In this document: piece after piece, positions 49,981 to 59,494 of the stretch
Layout of the letters: each line of letters opens with the position of its first letter
Numbering within the stretch: position 1 is the stretch's first letter
Assembly (NCBI RefSeq): GCF_900167375.1
Contig: NZ_FUWY01000004.1
Coordinates: 1-64,000, forward strand
Direction: 5' to 3'
DNA length: 64,000 nucleotides
Source: Anaerorhabdus furcosa
Lineage (GTDB): Bacteria > Bacillota_I > Bacilli_A > Erysipelotrichales > Erysipelotrichaceae
Made by a program: the position numbers and the translations under genes
Notes under the pieces: model-generated
Told to the model about the DNA's origin: nothing
Seen by the model: only the letters and a program-made list of their open reading frames with translations
The model's database searches: none

Positions 49981-50781
49981 ATGAGATTATCTGGTTTTGA
50001 AAAACTATCTAATACAAGGGACTTAGGGGGATTACATACCCAAGATGGTAAAGTGATTAAATACAATAAATTACTACGTAGTGGTCGATTATATTTCGCA
50101 TCAGAGAATGATATAGATAAATTAAAGAATGAATATTATCTCAAGCGTATTATTGATTTTAGAAATGAAAATGAAATAGCACGTACTCCCGATCCAATCA
50201 TCGAAGGTGTACAACACATCACTTGCTCTATACTGAAAAATCATGTACAAACAATTACAAAAGAAAAAAGTATCAGTGAAATAGATTTTGACTACATGAA
50301 GCATGTGATTGAATTAATGGACTTCAACGTTGAGCAAGCAACTATCCACGAATATCCACAACTCATAGAAGATGAGTATTCTATTAAACAATATAAAAAG
50401 TTCTTTGAGTATCTCTTAGAGGAAGTAGATGGTTCAACACTTTATCATTGCAGTGCGGGTAAAGATCGTGTAGGAGTTGGTACATTATTACTTTTAGGAT
50501 CACTTGGAGTTAGCAAGACTGATATAATTGAAGACTATTTAAAAACAAACTATTATTTATCTACACGGCTTGAGTATTATACAAAAAAAGCACTTGAACT
50601 TCATCTTGATACTAAATATCTAGATCAATTCCCAGCACTATGTTGTGTTAAAGAAAGTTATATTCAATCCATATTCGATGTTATTGACGCAAAATATGGA
50701 AGTATTGAGCACTACTTAATTCAATGTCTCGGACTTTCTTTCCAAGACATTAAACAACTTAAATCAATATATTTAGAATAA
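49981..50781 (+). CDS. Tyrosine-protein phosphatase (LipA/MptpB-like)
   Basis: The signature P-loop HCSAGKDRVGVG near residue 155 has the catalytic Cys and Arg and the Lys-Asp pair of the atypical PTP family that acts on phospho-Tyr, phospho-Ser/Thr and phosphoinositides. N-terminal NTRDLGGLHTQDGK and LLRSGRL are family marks. 266 residues, no signal peptide. The ATG at 49981 follows AGGAGG. It stands alone between the prepilin and rpsU. Confidence 0.85.
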   Translation: MRLSGFEKLSNTRDLGGLHTQDGKVIKYNKLLRSGRLYFASENDIDKLKNEYYLKRIIDFRNENEIARTPDPIIEGVQHITCSILKNHVQTITKEKSISEIDFDYMKHVIELMDFNVEQATIHEYPQLIEDEYSIKQYKKFFEYLLEEVDGSTLYHCSAGKDRVGVGTLLLLGSLGVSKTDIIEDYLKTNYYLSTRLEYYTKKALELHLDTKYLDQFPALCCVKESYIQSIFDVIDAKYGSIEHYLIQCLGLSFQDIKQLKSIYLE

Positions 50782-50803
50782 GATACTAATCTTATTCTTT
50801 TTA
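50775..50803 (+). terminator. Terminator of the tyrosine phosphatase gene
   Basis: A perfect 10-bp stem (AGAATAAGAT / ATCTTATTCT) with a 4-base loop and a T run; it includes the stop codon. Confidence 0.85.
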
Positions 50804-50854
50804 TATGACATTGCAATAAAATTAATAGAAGATCTCAGCGACACATCAACAAAT

Positions 50855-50883
50855 AAAAAAATAAGGAATTTCTTCCTTATTTT
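50855..50883 (-). terminator. Terminator of rpsU
   Basis: An 11-bp stem (AAAATAAGGAA / TTCCTTATTTT) with a 4-base loop, overlapping the rpsU stop codon, followed by T residues on the minus strand. Confidence 0.85.
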
Positions 50884-51056
50884 GAGCGACGTGCTTTTCT
50901 TGCAGCTTCCGATTTTAATTTACGACGGACGCCTGGTTTTACATAAAACTCTCTTTTGCGAGCCTCAGCAAGGGTTCCGTTGCGAGAAACTTGACGTTTA
51001 AAACGACGTAGTGCGTCATCCAGTCCTTCGTTCTCTTTAAGTACAACTCTTGGCAT
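50877..51056 (-). CDS. rpsU: 30S ribosomal protein S21
   Basis: A 59-residue basic protein: [20 protein letters not shown] at the start, then [20 protein letters not shown] and a Lys/Arg-rich end ([12 protein letters not shown]). This is S21, involved in initiation-site binding on the small subunit. The start follows AAGGGGGG. It is separated from deoC by about 60 bases on the same strand. Confidence 0.95.
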   Translation of the reverse strand: MPRVVLKENEGLDDALRRFKRQVSRNGTLAEARKREFYVKPGVRRKLKSEAARKARRSK

Positions 51057-51119
51057 TTATTAACCCCCCTTCTGATGCATGCATTGATATTTTAGCAAAT
51101 CATAGGCTAAATTGCAATA

Positions 51120-51785
51120 TTAATACGTATTATTTTGAACTTTTTCGCCTTGTAGTAAGCTTACACCACTACTTGTACCAATACGATCAGCTCCAACTTC
51201 AATCATCTTTAACAAATCATCATGGCTGCGTACACCACCTGCTGCTTTAACTTTGCAAGCATTCTTCACAGTTTCCTTCATGAGTTTTACATCTTCAATG
51301 GTTGCTCCTGATGTTGAAAATCCTGTAGATGTTTTTACAAAATCTGCACCTGCTTCAACAACAGCTTTGCATGCTCTTACTTTTTCTTCATCAGTTAATA
51401 AACATGTTTCAATAATTACTTTTAAGCAATGAGTTCCTACAGCTTCTTTAATTGCTTTAATCTCATTGATAACATAATCCATCTTATTATCTTTTAATGC
51501 ACCAATATTTAATACCATATCTACTTCATCTGCACCCATTTCAATAGCATTCTTTGCTTCAAATACTTTTGATGCTGAAGTCATAGCACCTAATGGAAAT
51601 CCAATAACTGTACAAACGCCTACATCCGTACCTTCTAATTCTTTTTTACACAATTCAATCCAACATGGATTTACACAAACTGTAGCAAAATCAAATTCCT
51701 TTGCTTCTTTACATAATTGAATTAGTTGTGCTTCTGTACTATTTTGTTTCAATAGTGTGTGATCAATTGTTTTATTCAGTTTCAT
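51120..51785 (-). CDS. deoC: Deoxyribose-phosphate aldolase
   Basis: DeoC cleaves deoxyribose-5-phosphate to glyceraldehyde-3-phosphate and acetaldehyde. Marks are [31 protein letters not shown] and the Schiff-base Lys in [25 protein letters not shown] closes the barrel. 221 residues. It overlaps the murE stop by 14 bases; no other deo gene is nearby. Confidence 0.94.
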   Translation of the reverse strand: MKLNKTIDHTLLKQNSTEAQLIQLCKEAKEFDFATVCVNPCWIELCKKELEGTDVGVCTVIGFPLGAMTSASKVFEAKNAIEMGADEVDMVLNIGALKDNKMDYVINEIKAIKEAVGTHCLKVIIETCLLTDEEKVRACKAVVEAGADFVKTSTGFSTSGATIEDVKLMKETVKNACKVKAAGGVRSHDDLLKMIEVGADRIGTSSGVSLLQGEKVQNNTY

Positions 51786-53241
51786 CTATATTTTCTCCTT
51801 TATTTAAATAATACTTGCGAATCATTTCTCTTGCGACACGATGATCTCCTAAATATGGCTCTCTTCCAAATTCACCATACATGAAGATTTCATCACCTTT
51901 ACCTAAAATTAAGATAGTGTCATTTTCATTTGCCATCTCAATCGCTTGTCGTATTGCATCAAAGCGACTTTCAATGATGATGTAATTTGTTTTCTTAATA
52001 CCCGACGCAATCTCTTGAGCAATATCGTATACACGTTCATCACGTGGGTCATCTTCAGTTAGGATAATCATATCACAATACTTGTCTGCAATCTCTCCAA
52101 ATATAGGTCTTTTCTTAATATCACGCTTCCCTGCTGAACCAAAGACTGCAATAATACGATTTTCTTTTGGAGTAATTCTTGCCCCATATTCCATTACTTG
52201 CATAATACCATCTGGTGTATGGGCAAAATCAACGATTACGTTGTAAGGTTGACCCTCATCAATACGTTCCATCCTACCTTCAATCTGTTCAAAACGATTC
52301 AGTTTAGGAAGTATAGATTCCATCGCTAATCCTTTTGAGTGAAGTGCTGCGATTGCTGCTAATAGATTGTAGATATTAAATGTAGCAACAAGATTTGTTT
52401 CTACGCGATATTCTTCATCAAAACATTTCAATGTAAAGATAGTACCATTTCTTAGTATTTGAATATCCACTGCTTGATAATCAGCAGGATTCTTTATACC
52501 ATATGTAATTACTTTTCCTTTGGTATCCTCTACGATGGCTAAACCATAAGGATCATCACTGTTTGTAACTGCAAATGCCGATGGTTTGATTTTATCAAAG
52601 AAACTCTTCTTAGCTGCAAAATAATTTTCCATTGTTCCATGATAATCCAAATGATCATGTGTTAAGTTTGTAAATATCGCAACATCAAAATCAATAGTAT
52701 CTACACGTCGTTGTTCAAGTCCAATACTACTAACTTCCAAAGCGCATGCTTTCATACCTGCATCCACCATATCATGCAATACACCATGCAAATCATCAAT
52801 TTCTGGTGTGGTTAGAAGTGGTGGTAATTTTACATTTCCATATTCAATTGAAATCGTACCAACATAACCTGTAGGTATAGAATCATTAAGAATATTCTTA
52901 ATCAAACTTGCTACAGAACTTTTACCATTTGTCCCAGTAACTCCAAAAAGAACTAATTTATCTGATGGTCGATCATAAAATAAATTTGCGATTTGATTGT
53001 ATGCAGTGAGTACATCTTTTACTCGAACATATGTCACTGTTGGATCCATTGTTTCAATTGGATCACTATATACAATACAAACAGCTCCATTTTTAATTGC
53101 TTGATCAATAAAACGATGTCCATCATTCATCATTCCTTTTACACAAAAGAAGATTGAATTTGGTCGTCTCTTTCTACTATCGGACATTAGTCCTTGTATT
53201 TCTAATTCTGGTGCATTTTCAAATATTGAATTTAATTTCAT
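51772..53241 (-). CDS. murE: UDP-MurNAc-tripeptide ligase MurE
   Basis: MurE adds the third residue of the peptidoglycan stem peptide. Marks: N-terminal [17 protein letters not shown] loop [31 protein letters not shown] and [13 protein letters not shown]. The residue-3 selecting motif reads DDPR, not the DNPR of classic diaminopimelate enzymes, so the amino acid added is uncertain. 489 residues from the ATG at 53241, which follows AGGGG; a GTG four codons upstream is possible. Confidence 0.93.
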   Translation of the reverse strand: MKLNSIFENAPELEIQGLMSDSRKRRPNSIFFCVKGMMNDGHRFIDQAIKNGAVCIVYSDPIETMDPTVTYVRVKDVLTAYNQIANLFYDRPSDKLVLFGVTGTNGKSSVASLIKNILNDSIPTGYVGTISIEYGNVKLPPLLTTPEIDDLHGVLHDMVDAGMKACALEVSSIGLEQRRVDTIDFDVAIFTNLTHDHLDYHGTMENYFAAKKSFFDKIKPSAFAVTNSDDPYGLAIVEDTKGKVITYGIKNPADYQAVDIQILRNGTIFTLKCFDEEYRVETNLVATFNIYNLLAAIAALHSKGLAMESILPKLNRFEQIEGRMERIDEGQPYNVIVDFAHTPDGIMQVMEYGARITPKENRIIAVFGSAGKRDIKKRPIFGEIADKYCDMIILTEDDPRDERVYDIAQEIASGIKKTNYIIIESRFDAIRQAIEMANENDTILILGKGDEIFMYGEFGREPYLGDHRVAREMIRKYYLNKGENIDETE

Positions 53242-53249
53242 GCAACAGT

Positions 53250-54536
53250 TCACCCCTTTACTTTCCCAATTAATTCATCATCAATCATTGATGAAATACT
53301 TACAGTAATCATTTTATTTCTCTCGTGTATACCATCCACTGTGACTGGTAAATATTCACTTGAGTGTCCAAATGATTGATTTCCCCTATGCTCCTCAATT
53401 AGTACAGAAACATCTTTGTTAATAAATGATGACTTATACCCATAGTATAAGTTTTTTGATAGCGTACTACAAGTTTGTACTCTTTCTTTTTTTATCTTAT
53501 CTGTGATTTGTCCTGACATCTTCTCGGCAACAGTTCCCGTTTTACTTGAAAATGGGAAGACATGAATAAATGAAAATGCACAGTCTTGTATAGTTTGAAG
53601 AGTTTCACAAAACTCTTCTTCACTCTCTTGTGGAAAGCCCACAATTAAATCAGTACTAATTGAAATTTGTGGTAGTGCTTCTCGTATTTCTTGAACACGA
53701 GCAATGAATTCTTCTTTTGTATAAGGTCGATTCATTCGTTTTAAGGTTGCATTACATCCAGATTGAATCGGTATATGCAAGTGACGAGCTATGCGATGAG
53801 TCGACTTCATAAGTTCAATTAACTCATCTGTGATTTCTGTAATTTCAATTGAAGAAATACGGATACGCTCTATGTTAGAAACTGCGCTTAATACTTCTTT
53901 CATACAGGTAGCTAATGTTAAGTTTAAATCATGACCATATCGTCCTGTATGAATACCTGCTAAAACAATTTCTGAATGACTCATTGATAACGATTTCGCT
54001 GTTTCAATCACTTGTTCCAGTGGATAAGAACGCTCTTTTCCTCTAGCATAAGGAATAATGCAATAACTACAAAACTGATTACAGCCATCTTGTATCTTCA
54101 TATATGCTCTTGTTTGATGTTCAAAATGACTTAAACTCAATGTTTCAAATGCTGCTTCTTTTCTTACATCCTCAACAAGGACTTTCTTTTCACGTTTTTC
54201 AACAACTTCTTGAATAAGACGAGGAATATCTTGTTTGTGACTTGAACCCACTAAAATATCAATGCGTTCATTTTCTTTCATATTTTCTGCATTGATTTGA
54301 ACATAACAACCCACCACACAAATTACTGCTTCCTCATTTTGACGAATTGCTTGATTTATTTTTTGTCTTGATTTACTTGCCGCAGTATTTGTTACCGCAC
54401 AAGTAAAAACTAGATAGACATCTGCTTCTTCTTTAAAATCAACTTCTTGGTATCCCATCATTCTTAATGATTGACCAATACTTTCTGCTTCATATGTATT
54501 TACCTTACATCCAAGGCATGAAATTGCATATCTCAT
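53250..54536 (-). CDS. mtaB: tRNA (N6-threonylcarbamoyladenosine(37)) methylthiotransferase
   Basis: A radical-SAM enzyme making ms2t6A in tRNA. The N-terminal UPF0004 domain has the Cys set CLGCKVN, FTCAVTN and VVGCYVQ for the second cluster. The radical-SAM motif is CNQFCSYCIIPYARG. A TRAM-like C-terminus follows. 428 residues from the ATG at 54536. MtaB is favoured over MiaB by the ISCLGCKVNTYE start and the rsmE-mtaB order. Confidence 0.9.
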   Translation of the reverse strand: MRYAISCLGCKVNTYEAESIGQSLRMMGYQEVDFKEEADVYLVFTCAVTNTAASKSRQKINQAIRQNEEAVICVVGCYVQINAENMKENERIDILVGSSHKQDIPRLIQEVVEKREKKVLVEDVRKEAAFETLSLSHFEHQTRAYMKIQDGCNQFCSYCIIPYARGKERSYPLEQVIETAKSLSMSHSEIVLAGIHTGRYGHDLNLTLATCMKEVLSAVSNIERIRISSIEITEITDELIELMKSTHRIARHLHIPIQSGCNATLKRMNRPYTKEEFIARVQEIREALPQISISTDLIVGFPQESEEEFCETLQTIQDCAFSFIHVFPFSSKTGTVAEKMSGQITDKIKKERVQTCSTLSKNLYYGYKSSFINKDVSVLIEEHRGNQSFGHSSEYLPVTVDGIHERNKMITVSISSMIDDELIGKVKG

Positions 54537-54554
54537 GGATTTAATTTCCTCCAT

Positions 54555-55274
54555 TTATTCCACCAATGCATCAATCGCACTCAACACATAGGTTGTTGCC
54601 GTTTCCGCACGTAATATTCTTTTACCTAATGTGATACAATGAAAATTGTTTTCTAAAAGGTATTCCACTTCACAGGGATCAAATCCCCCCTCAGGTCCAA
54701 CTACAATCGTAATTGAGGTTGGTTGTTTTACAATATCTCGAAGTTTTTCACCAATGTATTTCACATCTTCATAAGCAACACAATTTATTTCTGATTTGTA
54801 TTGTGTAATCTCTTTGAATCCTATCGGTTCAACTAGATTTGGACATGAATTTCGTTTGCATTGCTCTGCAGCTTCAAGCAGGATTTTATGCCAACGTTCT
54901 AACTTCTTTGATACCTTTTCATCTTTCGCTTTTACAATCGTTCTACTTGATTCAAAAGGTACAATTTCACTAACCCCTAACTCTGTACATTTTTGAAGTA
55001 AATAATCCCACTTTTCTTTTTTTATCAACCCTACACAAAGTGTAATCTTACATTTCATATCATTTGAATTTTGATCCAATTCATTTATATGTGCAACTAC
55101 GTCTTTACCACGATAAAAAATAGAGGCAAATCCTGCTTCTTTTTCTTGATTTACAAGGCGAATACACGTTCCTTCTTTCATTCTAAGAACATCTTTTATG
55201 TGATGAGTTTGTTCTTTATCGAAACTGATTTCAGCTCCTTGTTCAATTTTGTTATTTATAAAGTATTGTTGCAT
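54555..55274 (-). CDS. rsmE: 16S rRNA (uracil(1498)-N3)-methyltransferase
   Basis: A SPOUT-class enzyme of 239 residues. N-terminal PUA-like domain with HHIKDVLRMKEG; C-terminal knot with VGPEGGFDPCEVEYL and LGKRILRAETATTYVLSAID. It methylates U1498 of 16S rRNA. It begins the rsmE-mtaB-murE-deoC group. Confidence 0.94.
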   Translation of the reverse strand: MQQYFINNKIEQGAEISFDKEQTHHIKDVLRMKEGTCIRLVNQEKEAGFASIFYRGKDVVAHINELDQNSNDMKCKITLCVGLIKKEKWDYLLQKCTELGVSEIVPFESSRTIVKAKDEKVSKKLERWHKILLEAAEQCKRNSCPNLVEPIGFKEITQYKSEINCVAYEDVKYIGEKLRDIVKQPTSITIVVGPEGGFDPCEVEYLLENNFHCITLGKRILRAETATTYVLSAIDALVE

Positions 55275-55319
55275 CTTTTATCACCTTGTATAGTGTACCA
55301 AATTTAAGGCAAAATAAAA

Positions 55320-55341
55320 AGCACAAGGTTTCCCCTGTGCT
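55320..55341 (-). terminator. Terminator of the uracil permease gene
   Basis: A 9-bp stem (AGCACAGGG / CCTTGTGCT, one G-T pair) with a GAAA loop, followed by TTTTTATTTT on the minus strand. Confidence 0.85.
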
Positions 55342-55354
55342 ATTGGTAGTTTTA

Positions 55355-56638
55355 TTAATCCTTTGGTAATACAAGATTTAATACAATACCAATTGTTGCT
55401 GATAATGCCGTACCACTAAGTGTTACAAAGCGACCTAAAGGCAATAATGCTCCTCCAAGACCAATAACTAGCATTGCACTTGCAATAATTAGATTTCTTT
55501 GTTTTGTAAAATCAACATTGTTATCAATTAATACACGTAATCCATTTGATGCAATTACACCATAAAGTAGAATACTCATACCCCCTAATACAGCATTGGG
55601 TATTGTTTGAATAAATGCTGCAACAATTGTACAACATGATAGTAACATCGCAATACACGCTGCCCCCACAGTAACATATACTGAAGCAACTTTAGTCATA
55701 CCAATAACACCTGTATTTTCACCATAGGTTGTATTGGCTGGACCTCCCATAAATGCAGATACTGCTGTGGCAATACCATCTCCCATCAATGTTTTATCCA
55801 GTCCTGGATCTTTTAAGAAGTTACGTCCACAAATTTTCCCCAATACAGTATGATCGCCAATATGCTCAGCAATTGTTACAAGTGCTACTGGTAAAATTGC
55901 GAAAGTTTCTGGTCCAAAATACAAATTATATGTTTGGAAGTTTCCAAGTTTAAATGGAAGAATAAATTGAGGTAATGCAAAGAATTGACCTGATTCTAAC
56001 ACAGCTGTAACTTGTGAAAAATCAACAATTCCCAAGAAACAAGCAATTACATACCCAATTATAATTCCACAAAGGAAAGGAATAATCTTGAAGAATCCTT
56101 TTGCTTTTGTACTAATTAGAGCTGTAATCATGAATGTTAAGATAGCAACTGTCATTGATTGCCAAGCTCCACCTTCTACAAAACCTGCATTTCCTACTGC
56201 ATTAGCCGCTAAGCCTAACCCGATAACCGCAATCATAGGTCCAATAATAACTGGAGGTAATAATTTATCAATCCATTCTTTTCCTATGAACTTAATTACA
56301 ATTGCAACAACCACATAGATTAGCCCAATAAGCATTAATCCTGTTTGGGATGCATCTACACTACCTCCCATTGCTTCAACTGCAATAACAACTGCACTGA
56401 TATAGGCAAAACTTGAACCTAAATATACTGGTACTTTGAACTTAGTAATTACTGAATAAATAATTGTTCCAAGTCCTGAAGCAAATAGTGCAACAGAGAT
56501 TGGAAATCCTGTTAAGATAGGAACTAAAATTGTTGCTCCAAACATTGCAAAGACATGTTGAAAACTTAATAGAGCCCATTGTCCAAGCTTTGGTTTTTCA
56601 TTGACATCTAGTGTCATTTCTACTTTTTGTGACATCAT
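55355..56638 (-). CDS. uraA: Uracil permease (UraA/PyrP, nucleobase:cation symporter 2 family)
   Basis: A 427-residue transporter with about 12-14 spans, importing uracil with protons. Marks: SFQHVFAMFGATILVP, GSSFAYI, the substrate-site block TIAEHIGDHTVLG with the two conserved acids and His, and GGPANTTYGENTGVIGMT, which is typical of UraA rather than xanthine permeases. An attenuator-like leader precedes it. Two adjacent ATGs follow GGGGAGACG. Confidence 0.9.
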   Translation of the reverse strand: MMSQKVEMTLDVNEKPKLGQWALLSFQHVFAMFGATILVPILTGFPISVALFASGLGTIIYSVITKFKVPVYLGSSFAYISAVVIAVEAMGGSVDASQTGLMLIGLIYVVVAIVIKFIGKEWIDKLLPPVIIGPMIAVIGLGLAANAVGNAGFVEGGAWQSMTVAILTFMITALISTKAKGFFKIIPFLCGIIIGYVIACFLGIVDFSQVTAVLESGQFFALPQFILPFKLGNFQTYNLYFGPETFAILPVALVTIAEHIGDHTVLGKICGRNFLKDPGLDKTLMGDGIATAVSAFMGGPANTTYGENTGVIGMTKVASVYVTVGAACIAMLLSCCTIVAAFIQTIPNAVLGGMSILLYGVIASNGLRVLIDNNVDFTKQRNLIIASAMLVIGLGGALLPLGRFVTLSGTALSATIGIVLNLVLPKD

Positions 56639-56668
56639 CGTCTCCCCTTTCGACTAGGTCTTTTCATG

Positions 56669-56751
56669 AAAAAAAGACCCCTAAGGATCTTTAGATTGTG
56701 CAAAATTTCGCTATATCTTTCTGACATCTCGTGTCAATTTAAAGAATCCTT
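56669..56751 (-). promoter_or_regulatory. Putative attenuator / cis-regulatory RNA in front of uraA
   Basis: A hairpin terminator (AAAGATCC / GGGTCTTT, 56673-56692, then a run of Ts) lies in the leader. Upstream, AAGGATTCTTTAAATTG (56735-56751) can pair with CAATCTAAAGATCCTT (56683-56698), a long stem with one bulge and one mismatch that uses up the left arm of the terminator. Between them is a small hairpin TGACA/TGTCA. This is the layout of a PyrR-type attenuator or riboswitch, but the PyrR binding-loop consensus is not evident. Confidence 0.6.
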
Positions 56752-56757
56752 GAATGT

Positions 56758-56766
56758 ATTATAGCA
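56758..56766 (-). promoter_or_regulatory. Extended -10 promoter of uraA
   Basis: TGCTATAAT on the minus strand. A start near 56751 would give a leader of about 110 bases. Confidence 0.6.
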
Positions 56767-56793
56767 TAGCTTTTCAAGATGAAAAAGAATTTC

Positions 56794-58071
56794 TTACTTC
56801 TTTTTCTTATCCTTTTCATCTTCATCAACTACTGCATTCACAATGACTTTAATCTCATTTACTTTACGAGCATCCGATTTAGTGACTTCAATATCCATAT
56901 TCTTATAGCTAAACTTCTCACCAACACACGGAATATGGTCTAACTTATGAATTACCCAACCACTTACAGTGATCATCTCAAACTCTTCATCTGTTTTGAT
57001 ATCAAAGCGTTCAAACATATCTTCAAGTTCAGCATCACATTCAACTAAATAGATGTTTTCTTCTAATTGTTTATAGTATTCCACTACAATATCATGCTCA
57101 TCCCAAATATCCCCTACAAGTTCTTCTAAGATGTCTTCTAATGTAATGATACCCGATGTACCACCATATTCATCCAAAACAATTGCCATGTGTGTCTTAG
57201 AACTTTGAAGTTGTTTTAATAAACTTGATATTTTTACATGCAAGTTTGTAAAAATCAATGTCTTAATTATTGATTTTAAAGGACCCTTTTCATTGTAATA
57301 TAGATTATAGAAATCTTTTTCGTGAATAAAGCCAACAATGTTATCAATCGAATTTTCATACACGGGTAATCTTGAGAATGAATTAAAACGGAATACTTTT
57401 TCTATATCGATGAGAGGACTCTTAATATCCACCGCAATTAAATCAACCCGTGGAGTTAAGATATCTTTAACATCCAAGTCATTAAATTCAATGGCTGCAC
57501 TAATTAAGTCACTCTCATGTGCTTCTAAATTACCTTCATTTTCTGCTTCTTCTACCATTGTAAGTAATTCATCTTGGGTATCAGTATCCTCTTGTTTAAA
57601 CTTAAATATTTTCTTAATTATATTTTTCCAAAAAGAAAATAAGATATTGAGTGGTACAAAAATAATTGTAAGTACTTGGATAAATCTTGAACTAAACATC
57701 GCAAACTGTTCAGGACTTTCTTTTGCCATGCTTTTTGGTGTTATCTCACCAAAGACTAATACAACAAGTGTCATGACTAAAGTAGAGATAGATGCCCCTG
57801 CATCCCCATAAATCTTTGTAAAAATGACAGTGGCAATCGTGGCACTTCCAATATTAACAATATTATTTCCAATTAAAATGGTTGAAATCAGGTCGTCATA
57901 GTTATCTAACAGTTTTAATACTCTTCCTGCTGTTTTGTTGCCATTATTCAACATATTCTTTAGTCGAATACGATTTGAACATGAAAAAGCTGTTTCCGTA
58001 GCACTAAAATACGCTGAAAACAAGATTAAAACACATAATATGATAACTAAAAATTGTACATTACTATTCAT
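56794..58071 (-). CDS. CNNM/CorC-family protein (DUF21 + CBS pair + CorC_HlyC domain)
   Basis: Residues 1-150 form a DUF21 membrane domain with ATETAFSCSNRIRL and IGNNIVNIGSATIATV. A CBS pair follows (DILTPRVDLIAVDIKSP; HMAIVLDEYGGTSGIITLEDILEELVGDI), then a C-terminal transporter-associated domain and a Lys/Glu tail. 425 residues. The family is linked to magnesium or cobalt efflux/homeostasis; haemolysin names are historical. A 230-base leader precedes it. Confidence 0.88.
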   Translation of the reverse strand: MNSNVQFLVIILCVLILFSAYFSATETAFSCSNRIRLKNMLNNGNKTAGRVLKLLDNYDDLISTILIGNNIVNIGSATIATVIFTKIYGDAGASISTLVMTLVVLVFGEITPKSMAKESPEQFAMFSSRFIQVLTIIFVPLNILFSFWKNIIKKIFKFKQEDTDTQDELLTMVEEAENEGNLEAHESDLISAAIEFNDLDVKDILTPRVDLIAVDIKSPLIDIEKVFRFNSFSRLPVYENSIDNIVGFIHEKDFYNLYYNEKGPLKSIIKTLIFTNLHVKISSLLKQLQSSKTHMAIVLDEYGGTSGIITLEDILEELVGDIWDEHDIVVEYYKQLEENIYLVECDAELEDMFERFDIKTDEEFEMITVSGWVIHKLDHIPCVGEKFSYKNMDIEVTKSDARKVNEIKVIVNAVVDEDEKDKKKK

Positions 58072-58298
58072 AATTTTCTCCTTTATTAAACTACAATATT
58101 AAACAGTGTATCGAATTAAGCACGCATAAAATGCAGCCTTTGTTTGACATTGAGTTTTTCAAGGGAAATTATTTCATAGTTTTCCCTAAGCCTAATGGGT
58201 ATAGGTGAATCGTCCAATTTTCACACATCCTTTCAAAATACTGGGATTATTATAACATTCTCCCCATTTTAGTGCAAATTTTTGAATAAGCAAAAGAA
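58072..58298 (-). other. Leader/intergenic region ahead of the CorC-like gene, possible structured RNA
   Basis: On the minus strand it holds a hairpin AGGGAAA/TTTCCCT, then GGCTGCATTTTATGC with a GCAT/ATGC hairpin, in a region with no ORF. It does not match the Mg2+ (M-box), manganese, or NiCo aptamers I could check by eye. A promoter-like TATAAT (within GTTATAATAATCCC near 58248) is present. Confidence 0.35.
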
Positions 58299-58317
58299 AA
58301 GCATCACTTGGATGCTT
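58299..58317 (-). terminator. Terminator of the HTH-helical regulator gene
   Basis: AAGCATC / GATGCTT with a 5-base loop, then TTCTTTT on the minus strand; overlaps the stop codon. Confidence 0.75.
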
Positions 58318-59353
58318 CATCATATTTAGCTAATAATTCTAAGAATTGGGGTTCTTCTAAAAGAAATTTAGTTTTCTCTTCTTGTGTTGCTTGCAATAAT
58401 ATATTTTGAATCATCGCCTTAGAAAACTTTTCATTTGGATCCTTAATTTCTAAGTGATCATAAACTTTCTTTATCGATACACCAATTGGTTTTTCAAGTT
58501 CTATTGCCATTTCGCAAATTGAATTTATTATTCCTTGACGATTATCTATTTCAAAACATTCTCTAAATTCAATAGCTTTACTCATATATTCATTAATTCC
58601 AAACAACGTATTGAATTGAATTAATAAGTCTTTGTAATACGTTCTATCTTCGATATTCTTATTTAGTGCTGCAATCTCAAACGCTGAGAATAAATACCTT
58701 TCAATTTTAGCTGTAAAAGAATACACTTCTCTTTGAATTAGTTTTAACGCTTCATCAAGTTTATTCTCCGCCATGTATGCAGTTAATTCTAATGGCTTTT
58801 TATCAAATTTATTTTCAGGAATTTTATCTAAATATCTATATGCATCTTCAAAGTTTTTCTCTTGCAATGCATTTGCAACTAACAACTGTGCAGCATAGGA
58901 TTGTGTTTGAACTTGATCACTTTCAATAAGTAACATTAAAAGTTCATTGATTTTTTGATTCACCTTATCAATATTCTCCACTGGTACCATGATTGATAGA
59001 CCTTTGAGTACTGCAACAATAGATACCGCTAATTCATCATTGTTTGGATATTCATACAATGCATCCATCGCTTCTTCATAAGCTTTCTCAAAATCTTGAT
59101 ATCCTAATTCCCCAATACGATTTACAATTTCACCCATTTCTTCTCTGCTTAATTCTTTCTTGAAATCAAGTAGTGTATTCATATCGACCTTTAATAAACG
59201 AGCAAGTGAAGGTAATTGTGTAATATCAGGATATGAATTTCCACTCTCCCACTTATTTACTGCTGGTGTTGATACATGAAGAGCAGTTGCAATCTCTTCT
59301 TGTGTTAACCCTAACTCTTTTCTTTTTGTTTTAATAACTTCGTTTATTTTCAT
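58304..59353 (-). CDS. Xre-family regulator with TPR-like C-terminal domain
   Basis: The N-terminal HTH (residues 3-58) has RKELGLTQEEIATALHVSTPAVNKWESG. The remaining 290 residues are predicted all-helical with degenerate TPR-like spacing (YEYPNNDELAVSIVAVLKG; NFEDAYRYLDKIPEN). This architecture is common among Bacillota regulators that sense peptides or partner proteins. Target unknown. Start follows AAGGAG. It stands alone between the GGDEF gene and the CorC-like leader. Confidence 0.75.
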   Translation of the reverse strand: MKINEVIKTKRKELGLTQEEIATALHVSTPAVNKWESGNSYPDITQLPSLARLLKVDMNTLLDFKKELSREEMGEIVNRIGELGYQDFEKAYEEAMDALYEYPNNDELAVSIVAVLKGLSIMVPVENIDKVNQKINELLMLLIESDQVQTQSYAAQLLVANALQEKNFEDAYRYLDKIPENKFDKKPLELTAYMAENKLDEALKLIQREVYSFTAKIERYLFSAFEIAALNKNIEDRTYYKDLLIQFNTLFGINEYMSKAIEFRECFEIDNRQGIINSICEMAIELEKPIGVSIKKVYDHLEIKDPNEKFSKAMIQNILLQATQEEKTKFLLEEPQFLELLAKYDEASK

Positions 59354-59471
59354 ATAATCTCCTTCAATTTTCTTGATCTTTTGATAATTCTATTCTAACG
59401 AAGAATAAGAGGTAACACAATTGAGCTAAAATTAAGTTATTCTTATCATTTATTAACCTGCAGTTAAGAAA

Positions 59472-59494
59472 AGACAATCTTTTCATGATTGTCT
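59472..59494 (-). terminator. Terminator of the GGDEF gene
   Basis: AGACAATC / GATTGTCT with a 7-base loop, touching the stop codon, then TTTTCTT on the minus strand. Confidence 0.8.

Noticed and set aside
56669-56751. Canonical PyrR binding loop in the uraA leader
   Set aside because: The attenuator-like pairing is clear, but the conserved PyrR loop sequence is not recognisable, so I did not name it a PyrR site.
58072-58298. M-box (Mg2+ riboswitch) before the CorC-like gene
   Set aside because: The conserved M-box blocks such as GTGAGGCTCC are missing on the minus strand.
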